Positions 33,953-47,792 are shown, counted from the stretch's first letter. The stretch is 64,000 nucleotides of DNA from Tretioscincus oriximinensis (GCA_022410635.1 JAJVDF010000452.1:475577-539576), one strand, 5' to 3'. Numbers and translations are program-made. The notes: generated by a model not told the origin, from the sequence alone.

Positions 33953-34403
33953 GTATTTGTATTTTCCTGTTTGTGACTTTCTGCTGCTTGACNTTAGTGA
34001 TTCATGAGATATTTCAAGATGTCATCTGATTTATCACGTAAATGCATCAACTAGACTCTGGACTTNGTTCAAACATACGTATCAGATTAATGAGTCAGAG
34101 TTCTTTTGCAGATGGCTACAGCACTGGTCCAGAAGTCACATGTGATGTTAATTAACCCTGNTTTACTTTCTAATGTAATGTTCATTTTGCTCAAATTTGA
34201 TTTAATGTTGACAAAACATGAAATAAAATGTTATAAATTTTCTAGTGACNACTTCTTCATTGGCTAAACGTTTATAATGTTTTGTTTATAAAATAAGTAG
34301 TACTCCCGTTTTGTATATTTTATTTACTGTATAATATTTGTATCCCAACCTTCATCAGGATGTTTCATGGTGTGTCACAAGAGATGATAAATACTCTGTG
34401 ATC
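33953..34403. other. No recognisable feature
   Basis: AT-rich DNA. Confidence 0.4.
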
Positions 34404-34670
34404 TCACTTTTATTTTAAGCCATTTTCAGTTCTTTTTTAGTTCTGTCAAATGGAGTTTATATCAGAAAAAATAAAGGACTAAAAGTGGCTTAAAAATAAA
34501 GATGTGACCAGGGTGTAAAACATACGATATTTAGGGTCACGCCTTTACTTTAAACATGTTTTGGTTCTTCTTTAGTCCTGAAAAATAGGGTCTAGCCTGG
34601 GAATGGGGGCAGAGATTAAGCTGATTCTTTAAGACTAAAGATTGTTTAAAATTAAAGTTGTGATCAGGAT
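34404..34670. repeat. Two adjacent foldback units
   Basis: The arms at 34404-34439 (tattttaagccattttcagt) and 34472-34507 (gactaaaagtggcttaaaaa) pair. So do 34538-34581 (cacgcctttactttaaacat) and about 34631-34667 (gtttaaaattaaagttgtga). The second pair resembles a diverged copy of the first, so the unit may be a duplicated MITE. Confidence 0.5.
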
Positions 34671-35684
34671 CTACTAAAATATAATGAATCTGCAAAAACG
34701 TATAAACACTCCAACGTCATCAATTACACTGACAGTGATTTTGTTAAATGGATAATTTTGATTAATTCTTATGGATTGTTGGGCACTGATTCTAAAAATA
34801 ATGGCAGAATTTGTTACAGAGGCTTCAGTTTTCATAACCAAGGTGTTTATTTAGCAACTAAATAGCTGATAAACTCTAGGGCGCTTCCAACAAACAATAA
34901 ACATGAGACAAAAGGTATACGTTTACAAAACATAACAAGGAAATAAACTCACATTTCCAAAATAGGTTTCATATGAGATTTTTTTTTAGTCAAATAGGGT
35001 TACCATAATCAAAGTTACCTAAACCAGGATTATTTATAGTTAACAAGTTCCTGGGAAGCAAGCAGACTTACAACTATAAGAGCTGTTCAGTGAGCTTCTT
35101 GAAACTACAAAACTCTTGGATGCAATACAGTATATTCTTGAAACTCCATTTTCTAGATTTTATATTTGGATTAACTACCAAGCATAGTGAAGCCCCAAAG
35201 TGCTTTCAGATTACTGATAAAATACTTAAAGGGGATATTTCTTGAGCTAATTGTTGCAGAAAATTAACAAAAAGATCAATTTAAGTTAACTAATTGTTCC
35301 TATGTTTTATTTTATGTATTCATCACAATATAGAAATGTAACAAATGTTCAAATGTATATTACTCAAAATGTCTTTCTACCACGTAAATTGGCAAACAGA
35401 TTTAAATTCAAAAATATCATAGAAAATGTCCAATGTCAGAATTTTATTAACCATTTTTCCCTGTTTCCATGGGATGCTAGAATATGGAACCATTTCAACT
35501 AAGAGGAGATTCATTCCCTAGTTAGCCATAAAATGTTCAAATTCAAACTCGTGCTACTAGGGGAAGCAGTATAAAAGGCCACATTCATAACATTTTTGGC
35601 TGTGGTTATACTTTTTCTTTTAGACTATGAAGAACTGATGTAATCTTCCCTGCCTCCTCCAGGACTGAAGATGAAATGAAGAGA
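34671..35684. other. No recognisable feature
   Basis: AT-rich DNA. The ORF at 35302-35502 has no recognised family. Confidence 0.4.
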
Positions 35685-35692
35685 GTTTAAGA

Positions 35693-36066
35693 CAGGGCTG
35701 TGCAATCCAAGACATGGGGGCCAAATCAAGTCCGGGGAACCATTTGGTCTGGCACCTAGCATGCTCTCTGAGGAAACATCAGGCTTCCTTGGCAAAATAA
35801 GGATTCCACACAAAACGTGAAGTGAAATGTAAAAAGAGGAGGGAGGAAGATCTAAGAGGGAGGCAGATGAGGAGGAAAGCAAGTGAGGGATTGGGAGCAA
35901 TGAAATGTGGTCCTGGGTGGGAGAAGGGCATGGTGAAAGGGTGAGGCTTGAGTGGGGGTGTGGCCTGGGTGGGCAGGGGCATGCCATGGGTAAGAGGGAC
36001 CTATGGCCCTCGAATGGTCACAAATATCCAAATGGCCCCTGTGAGAAAAAAGGTTCCCCACTACAA
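35693..36066. mobile_element. hAT-like non-autonomous element
   Basis: It starts cagggctgtgcaatcc and ends gaaaaaaggttccccacta, after ggccctcgaatggtcac and aatatccaaatggcccctgt. This resembles common vertebrate hAT MITEs. The flanks gtttaaga and gtttaaag agree in 6 of 8 positions. The interior is purine-rich. Confidence 0.5.
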
Positions 36067-36074
36067 GTTTAAAG

Positions 36075-38891
36075 TAAAGGTGTAACTATGGTGGTTTAAA
36101 TAGATGTCCTTTAACATCTAGTGGTTTAGCTATTTGCTTGTCTGTATGGAAAGTCTAATGTTTCCATAGAGTAGAATATTAAGCAAAAAAAAAGTCTTGT
36201 TCTGGATAGAGTGCAAAACACTTCTGTTTGAAAAAGCGTACCTACTACTACTCTATGATAAAATAGCAAAACCAGAAAGTCAAGAAAGGAATAAGGGAAA
36301 GAGAAATGATAGTTATAGAGATGTGTGAAAGAATCAGAAAGTACAGGTATCAAGGGGAATGAGGTTAGGGAAATGCCTGTTAAAAATAATGGTGTAACCT
36401 ATTTGTTCAGTTTTTCTCAGAGCAGCACATAAGAATTCTGGAATTCTGTGAATTCTACATTAAAAAGTCAGTGCTTTCTATGTTTGAACTTTAAGTCTAG
36501 CATTTTTTGCTCAAGATGANGATGAATCACATTTTAAGTGTTTGCAAAACAGGTTGTTTTAAAGATTCAAGATAAATTATGCTGCACCTCACAATTAAGA
36601 ACTGTCTTCAGGACAATCTCCTAAAACAGAAACAACCCACCCTCTGCAAATGAATTTATTTCTGGGTCAGCTAATTTGCAAAATTCTATACTTGCTTTCC
36701 TGTGAACTTTTATGCCCAGCCCTTTAAATACAATTGTTTTTGCACGCATAAATAGGTCCAATAATGGTTGAAAGAGGCATTAGCATAAAAGCTTGCAAGA
36801 CCTGGCCAGTAAATCAAGCTATTAATGTAGACAGCGCTAGCAACATGTAAATAAACTGAAACTTAATTGCACTTGCAGATCCAAAAATATACTTAGCTCT
36901 TAATATTTATGCACTCCTTTTGCATTGTCCATTAAATATTTACTCTTTTTTTATCACTGTCACTTCTCTGGAAAGCTGAAATTAATTACTTTCCTAGTTC
37001 TAACAACGTTCATCTGTGTTTTCAAAGCACTTCCTTGTAGCTACACCACAACAATGTCACTTCTCTTGCTAATTTATGGGCTCTCCAAGAAAAGCATGAG
37101 ATTGAATATATATTCTGGAAAGTGGCACCATTGAAAATGAAAAGGACCAACACGACACGTTAGCTTTATTAGCTGAAATATACACCTTAGCTTCATTAGC
37201 TAAAATACAGACCTTCTCTGTACTTGTTCTGGGGAATGATCCCAGCAATTAGCAGGAATGCAACATCCAAATTGTGAATTGATCCAGCATTTCTACTACA
37301 TTTATTTATATTGCCAATTTTTCCAAAGGGCCTTTCAGTAAAACATTTTTAATTATCACACCAAACAATAAAAAACTCCCACACATATATTCATCCATCC
37401 CACCTAGTAACATCACTCAACATCCCTTCCATCAAAGGGCAGAACAACAAATATTTTCAGTAGAATATACAGCTATTCATATTATTGAACAGTAATTAGA
37501 CCATATAAATTATACAATATAAAGTGCACGTGAAATAAAACATTAATCCATTTTCAGTAATGAAAAGAAAAAAAAATCTGCCCAAAGTGGGAAGAAAGTA
37601 GATCTATCTGGCCAGGAATGATTTGGGATGACCATTCCCAACTGGTAAATATAAATCTACCCATTGGCCCAGCTGGCTCACCTGGTCCCTGATATCAATG
37701 GGACATGTTGATAGAACTGTGACTTAAGGGGAAATTTAAAACATATGTTTTATAAATATCCATTGCTACAAGTATTTTGGGAAAAAATAGAAAAGGAAAT
37801 TAACAAGATACTGGTTACTCAAATCCGAATAACAACAGAAATGGCTCTGCTCCATGCGAAGTTAGAAGGATTGCATTCATTTCCAACAAAAGACATAGTG
37901 GTGAAATTAATAGCATGCACACAACCAGTGGCAGTGGCTGGGTAAAAGGAAAAAAAATAAATGGAAGGTAGAAAGGTGGCATGATTATATTATTGAGTTT
38001 CTAGCAGCAGAATATATGAGTAGTATCATAGTCTGTGAATATTATTTCTTCAGTGTAATTTGGAACTTGGTAGAATGGCGAAAAATGTGACCCTAATGGG
38101 AGGAGGGATGGAATAACAATATTTAATACTCCCATGGAAAAATTAAGTGAATAAAATACTTAAATAATAAGAAATATATATAAATCTACCCATCTGTCCC
38201 AACTACTCCTGAGCTGAAGCCCATCTCCAAGTTTCTCTAAAGATCTCTCCTCCTCATTATTATAAAACTGCTTTGGTATTTCTTCAGAATCAAGTGACTT
38301 GGGAATTAGGCTTACTTTATTTCTGCAAAGGAGCCAAGGGTGGTGTATGTAATTTATCTTCAGCAAAATATTTGTCCAGTACTCAGCAGTCTCTTTCACT
38401 GACTACACTTTCTAATCTCAAAAATATTCTTTTAGGAGAATATTACCTCATGACATCTTATTCAGAATATTAATACTGGTGTTGAAGCAAAAAAGGCAGG
38501 GAGAGTGTCTAGCAATACTTGAAAGCCATGACTTTCTGTACATTTTTTTACTTGAAAGAAAAAACTATGTCAGTTTCACCATTTTTTACAAAGGTAGCCA
38601 ACCATTCAAGCTTTGTCTTCTTCTAGTTTACAGAAAAGGTAAATTAAAGATGTATGTTAATATTTACTTGGCGCATTAATGGCAACATGGAAATGCACTA
38701 AATGTACATCCTTTTCATGATGCAATGGGTTCACTTGCTGATTACAGCATCCATTCAAACCCAAACTCAACCAGCTGCCATCCTGCAAAAGCACATTTTA
38801 GGCCCCTCCAAAATGCATCCAGTTATTGTGTTTTGAAGCAATAACATTTAATTAATTACATGATAGTTATTTTCTGTGCAGATGGTTGCGT
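36075..38891. other. AT-rich, no recognisable feature
   Basis: No gene or classifiable repeat found. Confidence 0.4.
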
Positions 38892-38892
38892 A

Positions 38893-38955
<63 letters not shown>
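38892..38955. repeat. (AAT)n microsatellite, about 21 units
   Basis: An uninterrupted AAT run, likely length-polymorphic. The poly-Asn frame it creates is not a gene. Confidence 0.95.
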
Positions 38956-38956
<1 letters not shown>

Positions 38957-39761
38957 GTCACTGTTTTCAGCATCTTGCATGTATGCTGCCAACATTTAGG
39001 TTACATCAGGGAAAGCACTGTAACATCAGCTCTTACACTATTTTTATATAGCATGATATACTGTAGCTTGATGTTATGGTTTTCTTACACCACTATGATA
39101 TGCCACTGCTGAACCATGTGGCAATTATGCACTAGTAATAATCATGCTATAATGCCCATTTGATGTTACGATGTTAGAATAGCAAAACAGTAGGAAGGTT
39201 CTGGCTGTATTTCCTAACTTCTTTCAGTTGCCATGCCTCCATCTATGTGCCATTGTATTACCATATCTCGATCAGACCTACTTGGTTCAGTATCTTCTTT
39301 CTACAACAAAGGCACAAGTGGTTTTTAAATGAGGTGATGAGAGCCAAGATAAAGTTCAACTTTATTATTGTGGTCATTTACTTTAGTCCCTAGTTTTGTT
39401 TTGTGCGAAAAAGAAAAGGAAATGACCCAGATTTAAAACAGATGTGTTACTTTGCAAGTATTCATTCCATTGTAAGTGCAAAATTCATGCCACTTCACCA
39501 CTGGAAAGCATAGTTTAGAATAGAACATGACCTGAGCTTCGTAACAAAACAAAATCATGAAACTAATAGGTTCTTCAAATTAGTTCTAACAGGATATTAG
39601 AATCCCTAATAAGATCATGCAAAAATATTAATTTCTAATTAATTAATCCCCTATTTTATAGTGGGTTTCAAAACAGTTGCAATTTAATATAAAAAATAAT
39701 TTCCCATTGGACACATTGTTTTTGGGTCACAGATGAAATGTGTAAAGTTTTAAAAGTACTA
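38956..39761. other. No recognisable feature
   Basis: AT-rich DNA. Confidence 0.4.
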
Positions 39762-39932
39762 AGGGCCTAGTCACACAAATAGTTTTAAACATCAATCCTG
39801 AAGAACTGATGTAAATCAGGGGGGTGGGGATCTAGCTTTTTTGGTTGGTAATCCAATTCAAAATCAGTTTTTTTCTGATTTTCTGGCATGTTCTTCAAGA
39901 CTGGTTTAAAAGTACACGTGTGACAAGACCCT
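39762..39932. mobile_element. Foldback MITE-like element
   Basis: The ends agggcctagtcacac and gtgtgacaagaccct are inverted. The inner blocks ttttaaacatcaatcctgaa and ttcaagactggtttaaaa also pair. No clear target duplication. Confidence 0.6.
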
Positions 39933-40365
39933 CATTTAGAAAATGCGAATGAAGTTGTAAATTATAATTATCTTCAACAGATGATTGATGTACAGTGATA
40001 TGGACAATAAAATGCCAGGAAATAGAAACATCTGCAGAGTAAATCAGCAGAAGAGGTATTATCCCCTCAATGCACCCCTCCTGCTCAAAGATCAAGGAGG
40101 AGGAATATCAGCTTGAATAAGTCATTGTTTATGAAGTTTTATGACAACATCTTGACCATGCCCAAGCCATATTGAGGCTGGGAGTTTCTCACTGTGAATT
40201 ATGGACCAGGAAAATCTGGAGGGGAGCAGTTTGAGGCATCTGATGTTACCTCTTCTTGATGTCTTTTCTCACCTTTAGAGTTTATGCTATACTGTGGAAG
40301 TGACTACAGTTCCATGTTAGAGCAAACAGTCTGAAATCAAAATTTTGTCCATTCAATCACTAGCC
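39933..40365. other. No recognisable feature
   Basis: Nothing classifiable. Confidence 0.4.
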
Positions 40366-40470
40366 TCTAGCCAGAAATAAATAGTGGCAAACCACTTCTG
40401 TATTTCTGCCAAGAAAGCTGTCCACCTTAAGTTAGCTATGATTTGGTGGGTACTGAACAACAGCCATGCT
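40366..40470 (+). mobile_element. SINE fragment related to 22930
   Basis: It contains agtggcaaaccacttctgta, tttctgccaagaaag and atgatttggtgggtactgaa in the order of the 22930 body. Diverged and headless. Confidence 0.4.
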
Positions 40471-43080
40471 ATATTGTGCCATAAAAATGATTTATGAGAT
40501 GCTACAAGGTCTTAAAAACTTTTGCTAATCATCTGATTGGGATGCTCACATATTTGTGCAAGGTGAAAAAAATGCTAAAAAGTCTTACTCAAAAGGCTTG
40601 CATTATCAGGTCTGAGAGAGGAATTCGTTGCCATGTTTAACTGAAAAAAATGCCTTTTCCCCTGCATCTCTGCTTAATTTTTAGAAGATGAAAATATATC
40701 ACTGTGCTTCCCTTAAATCTATTTTCTGTTCACAGAAGTGAAGGAGATGGGAAAGAGACATTGTAAGTTACTTACTCCTCACTGTTGCAATTTGTTGTTG
40801 TATCATTATTGTTGTATATTTCTGGCTCGTGACCAATTTCTGGTTGATGGCATGGTTGCTTACATGCAGTTTTCTTAGGATTGATACGGAAGTAGTCTGC
40901 CTTGGTCTACTTCCAGAGAGAAATTGGGATTCAAATGGGCATTTAATAAGAGCAGTTTACTCTACCTGCATTCTGTCAGTTGTTGGCTTCAAGTGTTAAT
41001 AATGGATAGAAATTTNAAAAAAAAACGATTACAGAAAGTATCTACTGTGGCATAAACCTCTGTGCATCCAATACTCTCCAAATAGAAGTATTATTCACCA
41101 AGGTGGATTAAGTGGAGACCTGCTCTGTCAGTTACAAACAGTAACATAATTATATGACTGCTGACATTACAATTCATACAGGTGCCTGAGTACTCAGGTT
41201 GTTTGGGAGCTGCATTCCACCAAAGTAGTACTACTGCATTCCACCTTAAGTGCCACATTGCAGTTTTGAGGTAATTTACATTGTAGTCTGCCTCATGACA
41301 GGGAGAGGAAAAGGTTTACATCCCACAATTGTCTCTCATTAGCTTTATCAGAAGGGAATTCAAAACCTTGTGACAAGCCTGGGTTGTTACTGTCCTGACA
41401 TTTGCTATTGGGGTGCTTTCAATAGTGAAATACACCAAAATGTGAAAGTGCCCATTATCCTACTCTGGGCCACACTAGTCATAGTATGAGCTTGGCAGAT
41501 GGTAAGCGGGGCCCTGACAAAGTGCGTACCGTAAACCTTTCACCCACCTTCATTTTATTTGCTTTAAAAACTCTGCGGCTGGTCAAAATATGCAGCATAA
41601 AACATCCGGTTTATACATTCTGGGTGGAGAAACTGACATGTGGCATCTGCATTGCTACCTAATGGGTCCCCCCCCCCCCTGTCATCTCCCAGTCCGCTAC
41701 TGATCATATGAGGTAGATATTTAGGCTCAGACACTTCAGGCTCATCCTGCTAGTGTCAGAGATGATTAAGTTATGTCATTAACAACTTTGATTTGGTAGG
41801 GTTTTTTAAATTACAGTTATGGTTCACTTAGGTTAGATGACAGCAATAACATGGAATTTGGTATATCAGAACTATGTTGGAACTGCAGACACATGTGGCA
41901 GCTGCAACATATTCTCAAATTTTAGAGGCAATCTGGATGCATCCACTCTCTACTGCTCAGTAGTTATGGTGGTACCTACCAGTACTTACACATGTTTAAA
42001 GGTTTTTAAAATTATTATTCAATTGAAAAAATTATCACTTAAATTTCCTTCAAATATTAAGACATTATTTCAAAAGGAATTATGTAATTACCTTCGTCCC
42101 CAAATGCAGCATAAAAATTGCACTCTGCTAAATACCCAGAACAAGAAGCAACACGTTCCAGAACTAGTTGACACTTCCAAAGGAATGTATGTGGGCAACA
42201 TCTAAAAATAGCTCCAGTTATTTGCTCACATTCCATTTTGGTTTGCAACTATACACTTGAGTTAAATAATATGGATTTCCCCCCTGTACTTGCCTTTGTT
42301 TACTCATCTCTTTCTAAAGCTGTGAAATGTGTTGTGACTGCAGGCTACAGAGTATCACAATATTGTCATTACAAAGAATATATACTGTATAAACAGGGCT
42401 ATGACAATATTTTTTGCAGGAATCCAGTGAACGTGACAAACCTGCTTATTCATTTGACAACATTCTTGTAGGGAAATTGTTAACTTTGATCTCAAGATGA
42501 ATGAAAAATGTATCCTTTGCATAAGAGTTAAGGAATTGCTGTTAACAATATTGTTCATAGGACGTTCTCTTCACTAAAAATGATAGCGAGGCACAAGATC
42601 AGTTAAAATGGGCTCTGCTGTGTGTACTTCATTATTAGCACTTAGAAGCTCTTCACTTGTTATCCACAACCCATTTCAGTCAGTGTCATGACGTGCTGCC
42701 AAATAACCTGTTTTGTGATCACGTTCTTCACAGACTATCATCTTATGAGTTGCTGGATAAAAATGGTTACTGTGAACAGAACGCATTAGGCAACTCATAT
42801 GGAATTCTCAGATGCCTTTATATTTGTTAGTGTTTATCTCGTATAGGAAGCAAATGCACATTTAAACCTTTGCCTCTTAGCTACCATCTTGACACAAAAT
42901 GTCTATTTTATCTTATTTGGTAATTTCTTTGACAGGCTACCACTAAATAATGAGTATAAACTGTGTAAATGCTAAATTAGTTCTAAATTCAGAAAACACT
43001 TAAAGACATGATGCCTCTTTGGCCAGTCTTTGTCTGAAAAAAAATGTTCCCCCTTACCTCTCCTCAAATAGGTTATTTTA
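40471..43080. other. No recognisable feature
   Basis: AT-rich, with a C-run near 41670. A 122-residue open frame at 41837-42205 has no recognised family and is likely chance. Confidence 0.4.
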
Positions 43081-43152
43081 ATATGTTAATTTGGGTTTTT
43101 ATTGTTAACTGCCCAAGATCTTTGGGTATAGGGTGGTATAGAAATGTATGGA
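43081..43152 (+). mobile_element. L2-like LINE 3' tail fragment
   Basis: It reads ttattgttaactgcccaaga, tctttgggtatagggtggta and tagaaatgta, matching the conserved 3' end. The taaataaa tail is lost. Confidence 0.55.
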
Positions 43153-43684
43153 CTCCCATAGTTCACTTTTCAATGAAGAAATGATTACAGAATCGAAATA
43201 GGGTTGGGTTGTCTATCAGTTCTACAAATAGTTTGTGTTGGACTTATCCCTTTGAGGCTCAGGCATCCCATTTAGGTTCCAGATTTTGAGTTCTGTTTAT
43301 TTTAGTTGTGTTGCTTAACTTGCATTAAGTTTCACAAAAGCCTAAGAGCTATGAAATAATGGTGTGGGAATAAAGGTAATGTGGCTGTGGAAGGAAATAT
43401 ATCAAAAGTGAGAAGTCATATTTTAGTTCTGCTACACTTATGTTCTCCCTTAGCTTTCCAGGCCTCTCATGGTATTTTTCCATCCCCTGCCAACTCTTCC
43501 AATTTTTGGAGCTTCCCTCCCACCTCTGACAGCCCCTGCCTTTTGACTGTCCCACAACCATCTCTACTCCACAGCTCTTACTATGCTGTCATACAAGTGA
43601 GAGTGTGTGACAGTCCATTCCAGACCACAATCAGCCTCAACTCCCACACTTTGTAAGCTGCATCAAGACAGCTGTGTTTGTTGC
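43153..43684. other. No recognisable feature
   Basis: Mixed sequence without a gene. Confidence 0.4.
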
Positions 43685-43800
43685 ATTTATTTATTTATTG
43701 TTTATTTATTTATTTATACCCCTCCCTATACCCAAAGGTATCAGTGCAGCCAACAATAAAAACAAAAATGCAAAATTAGCATATTAAAACAGTATCTATA
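43685..43800 (-). mobile_element. L2-like LINE 3' tail
   Basis: On the minus strand it reads cactgatacctttgggtata, gggaggggtataaataaata and a taaa run. Confidence 0.6.
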
Positions 43801-44220
43801 TTCACAGTTTCAGAATAGATATTGTGTCATAGTTCCAGAATAAAGGCACTTATCACTACAGCAAGAAAAATAACTCTTGGAGAACTCTTTCTGGTGTAGC
43901 AAAAGACACTTATTATGTTGGAAACCATTAGCACGTAAATAGTGAGTAGAGTGAAGAGTCCCCAAATGATGGCTGCACATGCTCACACACACCAGTCCTA
44001 ATTTCCAAGTATTTCATGTCAGTGAAATGCCTAGCCGTGTGTGAGAGGATATTGCAGAGACAAACAGATGGGCATAAATCCTCATAGTTACCATGCAGTC
44101 CTTGCAATCCTGCCCAGTTGTCTGGGCAGCAAATGACAATCCAGATTAACTGCATTCCAGAAAACAAGTAATTGTGCTAATTTGAGTTCCCATATATTGT
44201 AGACGCAGACTTAATACCTA
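43801..44220. other. No recognisable feature
   Basis: Nothing classifiable. Confidence 0.35.
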
Positions 44221-44577
44221 AAGGAATGCCTTCTTCCATATCAACCTGCCCCAAGCCTTAAGATCTGCTGGAGAAGCCCTCCTGGTTGTACCACCCCTAT
44301 CAACAGTCAATGGAGTGGAAACCTGGTGTATAACCTTTTCACTGATTGCTCCCAGTCGATGGAATAGTCTCCCCCTTGAGGTGCATCTGTCATCATCATT
44401 GTACTCTTTTAGAATATCTCAGAAGACCCCTTCAACCTGGCCTTTGGTTGAAGAAATGCTTTTTTTCTTTCTACCTTCAGATATGATTTTGTCACTGTTT
44501 TAATAGGCTAATTCTGTATTGTTGTTTTTACTGTTGGCCATCCTGAGACCTTCAGGTACAAGTATAAATAAATAAAA
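44221..44577 (+). mobile_element. L2-like LINE 3' end with decayed ORF2 C-terminus
   Basis: The frame at about 44315-44450 gives FSLIAPSRWNSLPLEVHLSS, SLYSFRISQKTP and WPLVEE. This is the usual C-terminal block of L2-like ORF2 (WNSLPLEV, then SFRxxLKTxLF). The tail ggccatcctgagaccttcag, gtataaataaataaaa follows. It is the best coding evidence for this LINE family in the window. Confidence 0.75.
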
Positions 44578-47573
44578 CATTTCCTGAGATGGATCAAATC
44601 ATAGGTTGGGTGACCATGGTCTAACTGAATAATTTTGGGATTATTTTTCACTTGCTCTATGGATTTTCATTTTTGTCAAAAGAGCTTCTGCTTTGGGTTA
44701 TTTCTATCTAATTAGATGGTAATTTGTTTCAATTGTGAGTTCTCAATCCAGCTTTTGCTTCCTATGCCTTCTTTTAAGTTACCGTTATAGTTCACTTGGG
44801 TTAGGTGAAATATAGTTTATTCTTCTTTTGTTGCTGTGGAGGTGACAGTTGGCTAGCTAAGGGGTCTCTGCCATGGTCACCATTACTTTTTACCCTCATG
44901 ACACTTCACCTCTTTTCTCTCCCACAGTACTGCTGTGCTAGGCACATTGTATATACTTTAGAATGTTCAAACTTTGGGGTGTTTTCTCTCTGAGTGGGAG
45001 GGCATGTTATTTATTTATTTTATTACTATTTGTATTTTTTTGAAATTTTGCACCCAGTGCAACAGTCCCTTTGCGATCCGATCCACCTACCCTCCGTGTC
45101 ATGTCATTTTTGTGGGACAAAGCAAGACAAGAAATGCTTGGTTGGGAATAGTGAAGCAGACTTAGGAAAACTCCAAAATCCTGGCCTTCAGAACTTCCAA
45201 TGGCATTGTGTGGTAACTTTGAAAATAGTCTCCCATGATATATCAGGCCATAGACTATTGCTGTTTTCATTCTTCCTTGGTCCAGTATAAGAGGCCTAGC
45301 ATACTGGTGCAACCTGGTGTTCAGGTTTACTTACAGAGTGTACTACAAGGAAACANGGCCTATCCACACAAGTGTGTAGGGAGCCGGTCCGTAAACCCCT
45401 GCCTATCACTGGAAAGTGATTTTCATCCAGTATTGAAGATGCTAACAAGAAAAATATTGCCCTGAGCTGCCAACCTGGCAGAGAAATTGGTTTACAGTGA
45501 ATTCTGAGCTGGAACTTCCCAAAGCTAATTGGCAGAGACATCCTTGAAAAATGCCAAAAGGTTTGGTCATTCACTTGATTTTACTGGAACTGTTTTGGAA
45601 GTCTTGAAAGAAATCCATGTGACCAAGAGGATAATTCCAAACAGCAATAACAACACTATTCCCCATACCTGCAGAATCAAGCAAGCAATTAAACATTTTT
45701 TGGGAAAAATGCTTAAAAGTCACCCACTGGTTTCAGAATGTTAAAATTTCAAAATAATTGGGAGTCACTTTCTTCTACTTCTCCTTTGTTTAGAAGCTTG
45801 GAACGTCTTATAGAAATGGCAGCAGTGGTGCATTTTCCCCAGGGGTAACAGGAATGAATATTCTCATTAGATTAGGAGTACTTGAATCTCCTATATGATG
45901 GGCAGTTCTGAATCACCAGTTAAACAGAAGCGCTCAATGAGAAACAAGATGGCCCTATCCAAATATTGCCTTGTTTGGGGCAGGGCACGTGTTTTTAAAC
46001 CATCTTCAGTCTGAAGAAGTAGACTACCCCCATCATCACCACCAAAACGTTCAGTTCCTCAGAGCTGAGGCAAGATAATTTAAAAATATATGTATGACCA
46101 GAATAATAAAAATAAAAAAAAGTTACAATGTACTTGGAAAAAAGATCTACAAGCATATCACACATGTTTTTCTCATGTAATTATAAGAATCAGATCATAC
46201 AAAATTCTGAAGAAGTCTGACAATGAAGGAAGAAATTATGAGCCTCTTTGGCAGGAATAAATCTTTTCAAATGTTGCAAAGCACATTTCAGCACTGAAGT
46301 TTATATTACAGCTGAAATTCTATTGTGGGTTTTAAGGACCTGTTTACACTTGCCCTGGAGATAGTTTTAGAAGGATCACAGAATCATGTTGTTTGCACTG
46401 CAAACCACTGCAGCTTTCCTGAGGCACACTGACCCCTCAGGTCTTACCTGCTGTGGGCAAGTTGAAAACCATCCACAAGCTGTGGCATGATATGAAGAAT
46501 AATTTGGGAGAAATGCCTAACAACAAGGGTGGTTGAGGTGAAAAATTCCATCTAAACTATTTAAAATTCTTAAAGATTATGCTATTAAAGTTAAATGTTG
46601 TATTATATTCTTTATTCAACAACAATATAACAATAATGAAAACATTTCTTTATATAAAGGAAAAATATATCAGCAATTTTAGAAAATGCTAAAATCACCA
46701 TTAGATTGGAAGAGCTTAGTTCATGCTAACGTTTCCAAACAGCTGGTCTCATTTCACAACTAATAAGGTCATGTAAAAGAACCTACAAGGTATGCTTCAG
46801 CAATATGTGAACTTAAAAATCAAATGGCTCCCCTGTGGGGCATGTGCCATGCACGGGGAACCATGGATATGTATTGTTGTGGATGCAGCTAACATAGAAG
46901 ACACTAGAGGACAGAAGGACCTGAAGTGCTCAATATAACTTGATGACTGAACAGCTTTGTTCTTTCTCATTGTTCAGGGAAATGCGTTTGTATAAATTAT
47001 TTTTCAACGTTGAAAGCAAAATACAGGAAAAGCTTTACTTTGTTACCTGCAGCTCCTGCTGTCTTTTCTAGAAATAAGTTTCTTGGACACATTAGTTCAG
47101 CATCAGGGTTTGAAAATCCACCTTGCTTTCAGGGGATTATGGGTTAAATCCAATTGCAGGTTTCTAAGCTGTTTTCCCTTTAAAAGGATCCTGGACATGT
47201 AATCGCATTAGTCACCGACCGGCCTCCATTCAAGCAAACCAGGATGCCAGGATTGATGCTGCTGTTAATGTTGTGCTTGGCAAAGTCAGGGCAAAATGTT
47301 TCCCACCCCCAGAAAAGGATTATCTGTAAAATGAACAAGCATTCAGAATCACAAAAGAACAGCACATAGCTATTCTTTCCCATTTCTTAGTCGCATATAT
47401 TGTAAGAGATTAAAAATGCAAAATTATCAATGACCAGAAATAAGTAAAACAATAAACAGAACACAGCAGGACACTTTGATGAACTACTAAGATATACGGA
47501 AGATCCTTTTAGAATATTCGCCTCTTGGCTACCTAAGGTCCACTTGCACAGAGTAGTTGCCTCATGGTGATAG
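44578..47573. other. No recognisable gene
   Basis: AT-rich. ORFs near 44974-45312 overlap on both strands and carry no recognised family. Nothing else classifiable. Confidence 0.35.
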
Positions 47574-47792
47574 AAGAGGAGGAGGAGAAGGAGAAGAGTA
47601 GTAGTAGTTGGTTTTTACAGCCCATTTNTCNCAAATCAAAGGGAATCAAATGGCTTATATGACCTTTGTCCTCCTCTTCACACCTTGTGAAGTAGGTGGG
47701 GCTGAGAGAACTCTGAATAACTGTGATAAGCCAAAGGTCACTCAGCTGGCTTCATGGAGAAGTGCAGACTCAAACCGTGAGAATACCAGACT
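47574..47792 (-). mobile_element. tRNA-derived SINE with CTC/CTA tail
   Basis: On the minus strand it has tctcacggtttgagtctgca (B box region), gccagctgagtgacctttgg, tctctcagccccacctactt, tgggctgtaaaaaccaacta and then ctactactcttctcctt. It carries the body of the 5839 family with a trinucleotide tail. Confidence 0.75.

Noticed and set aside
41837..42205. 122-residue open frame
   Set aside because: No domain, no splice context and AT-driven codon content. Likely chance.
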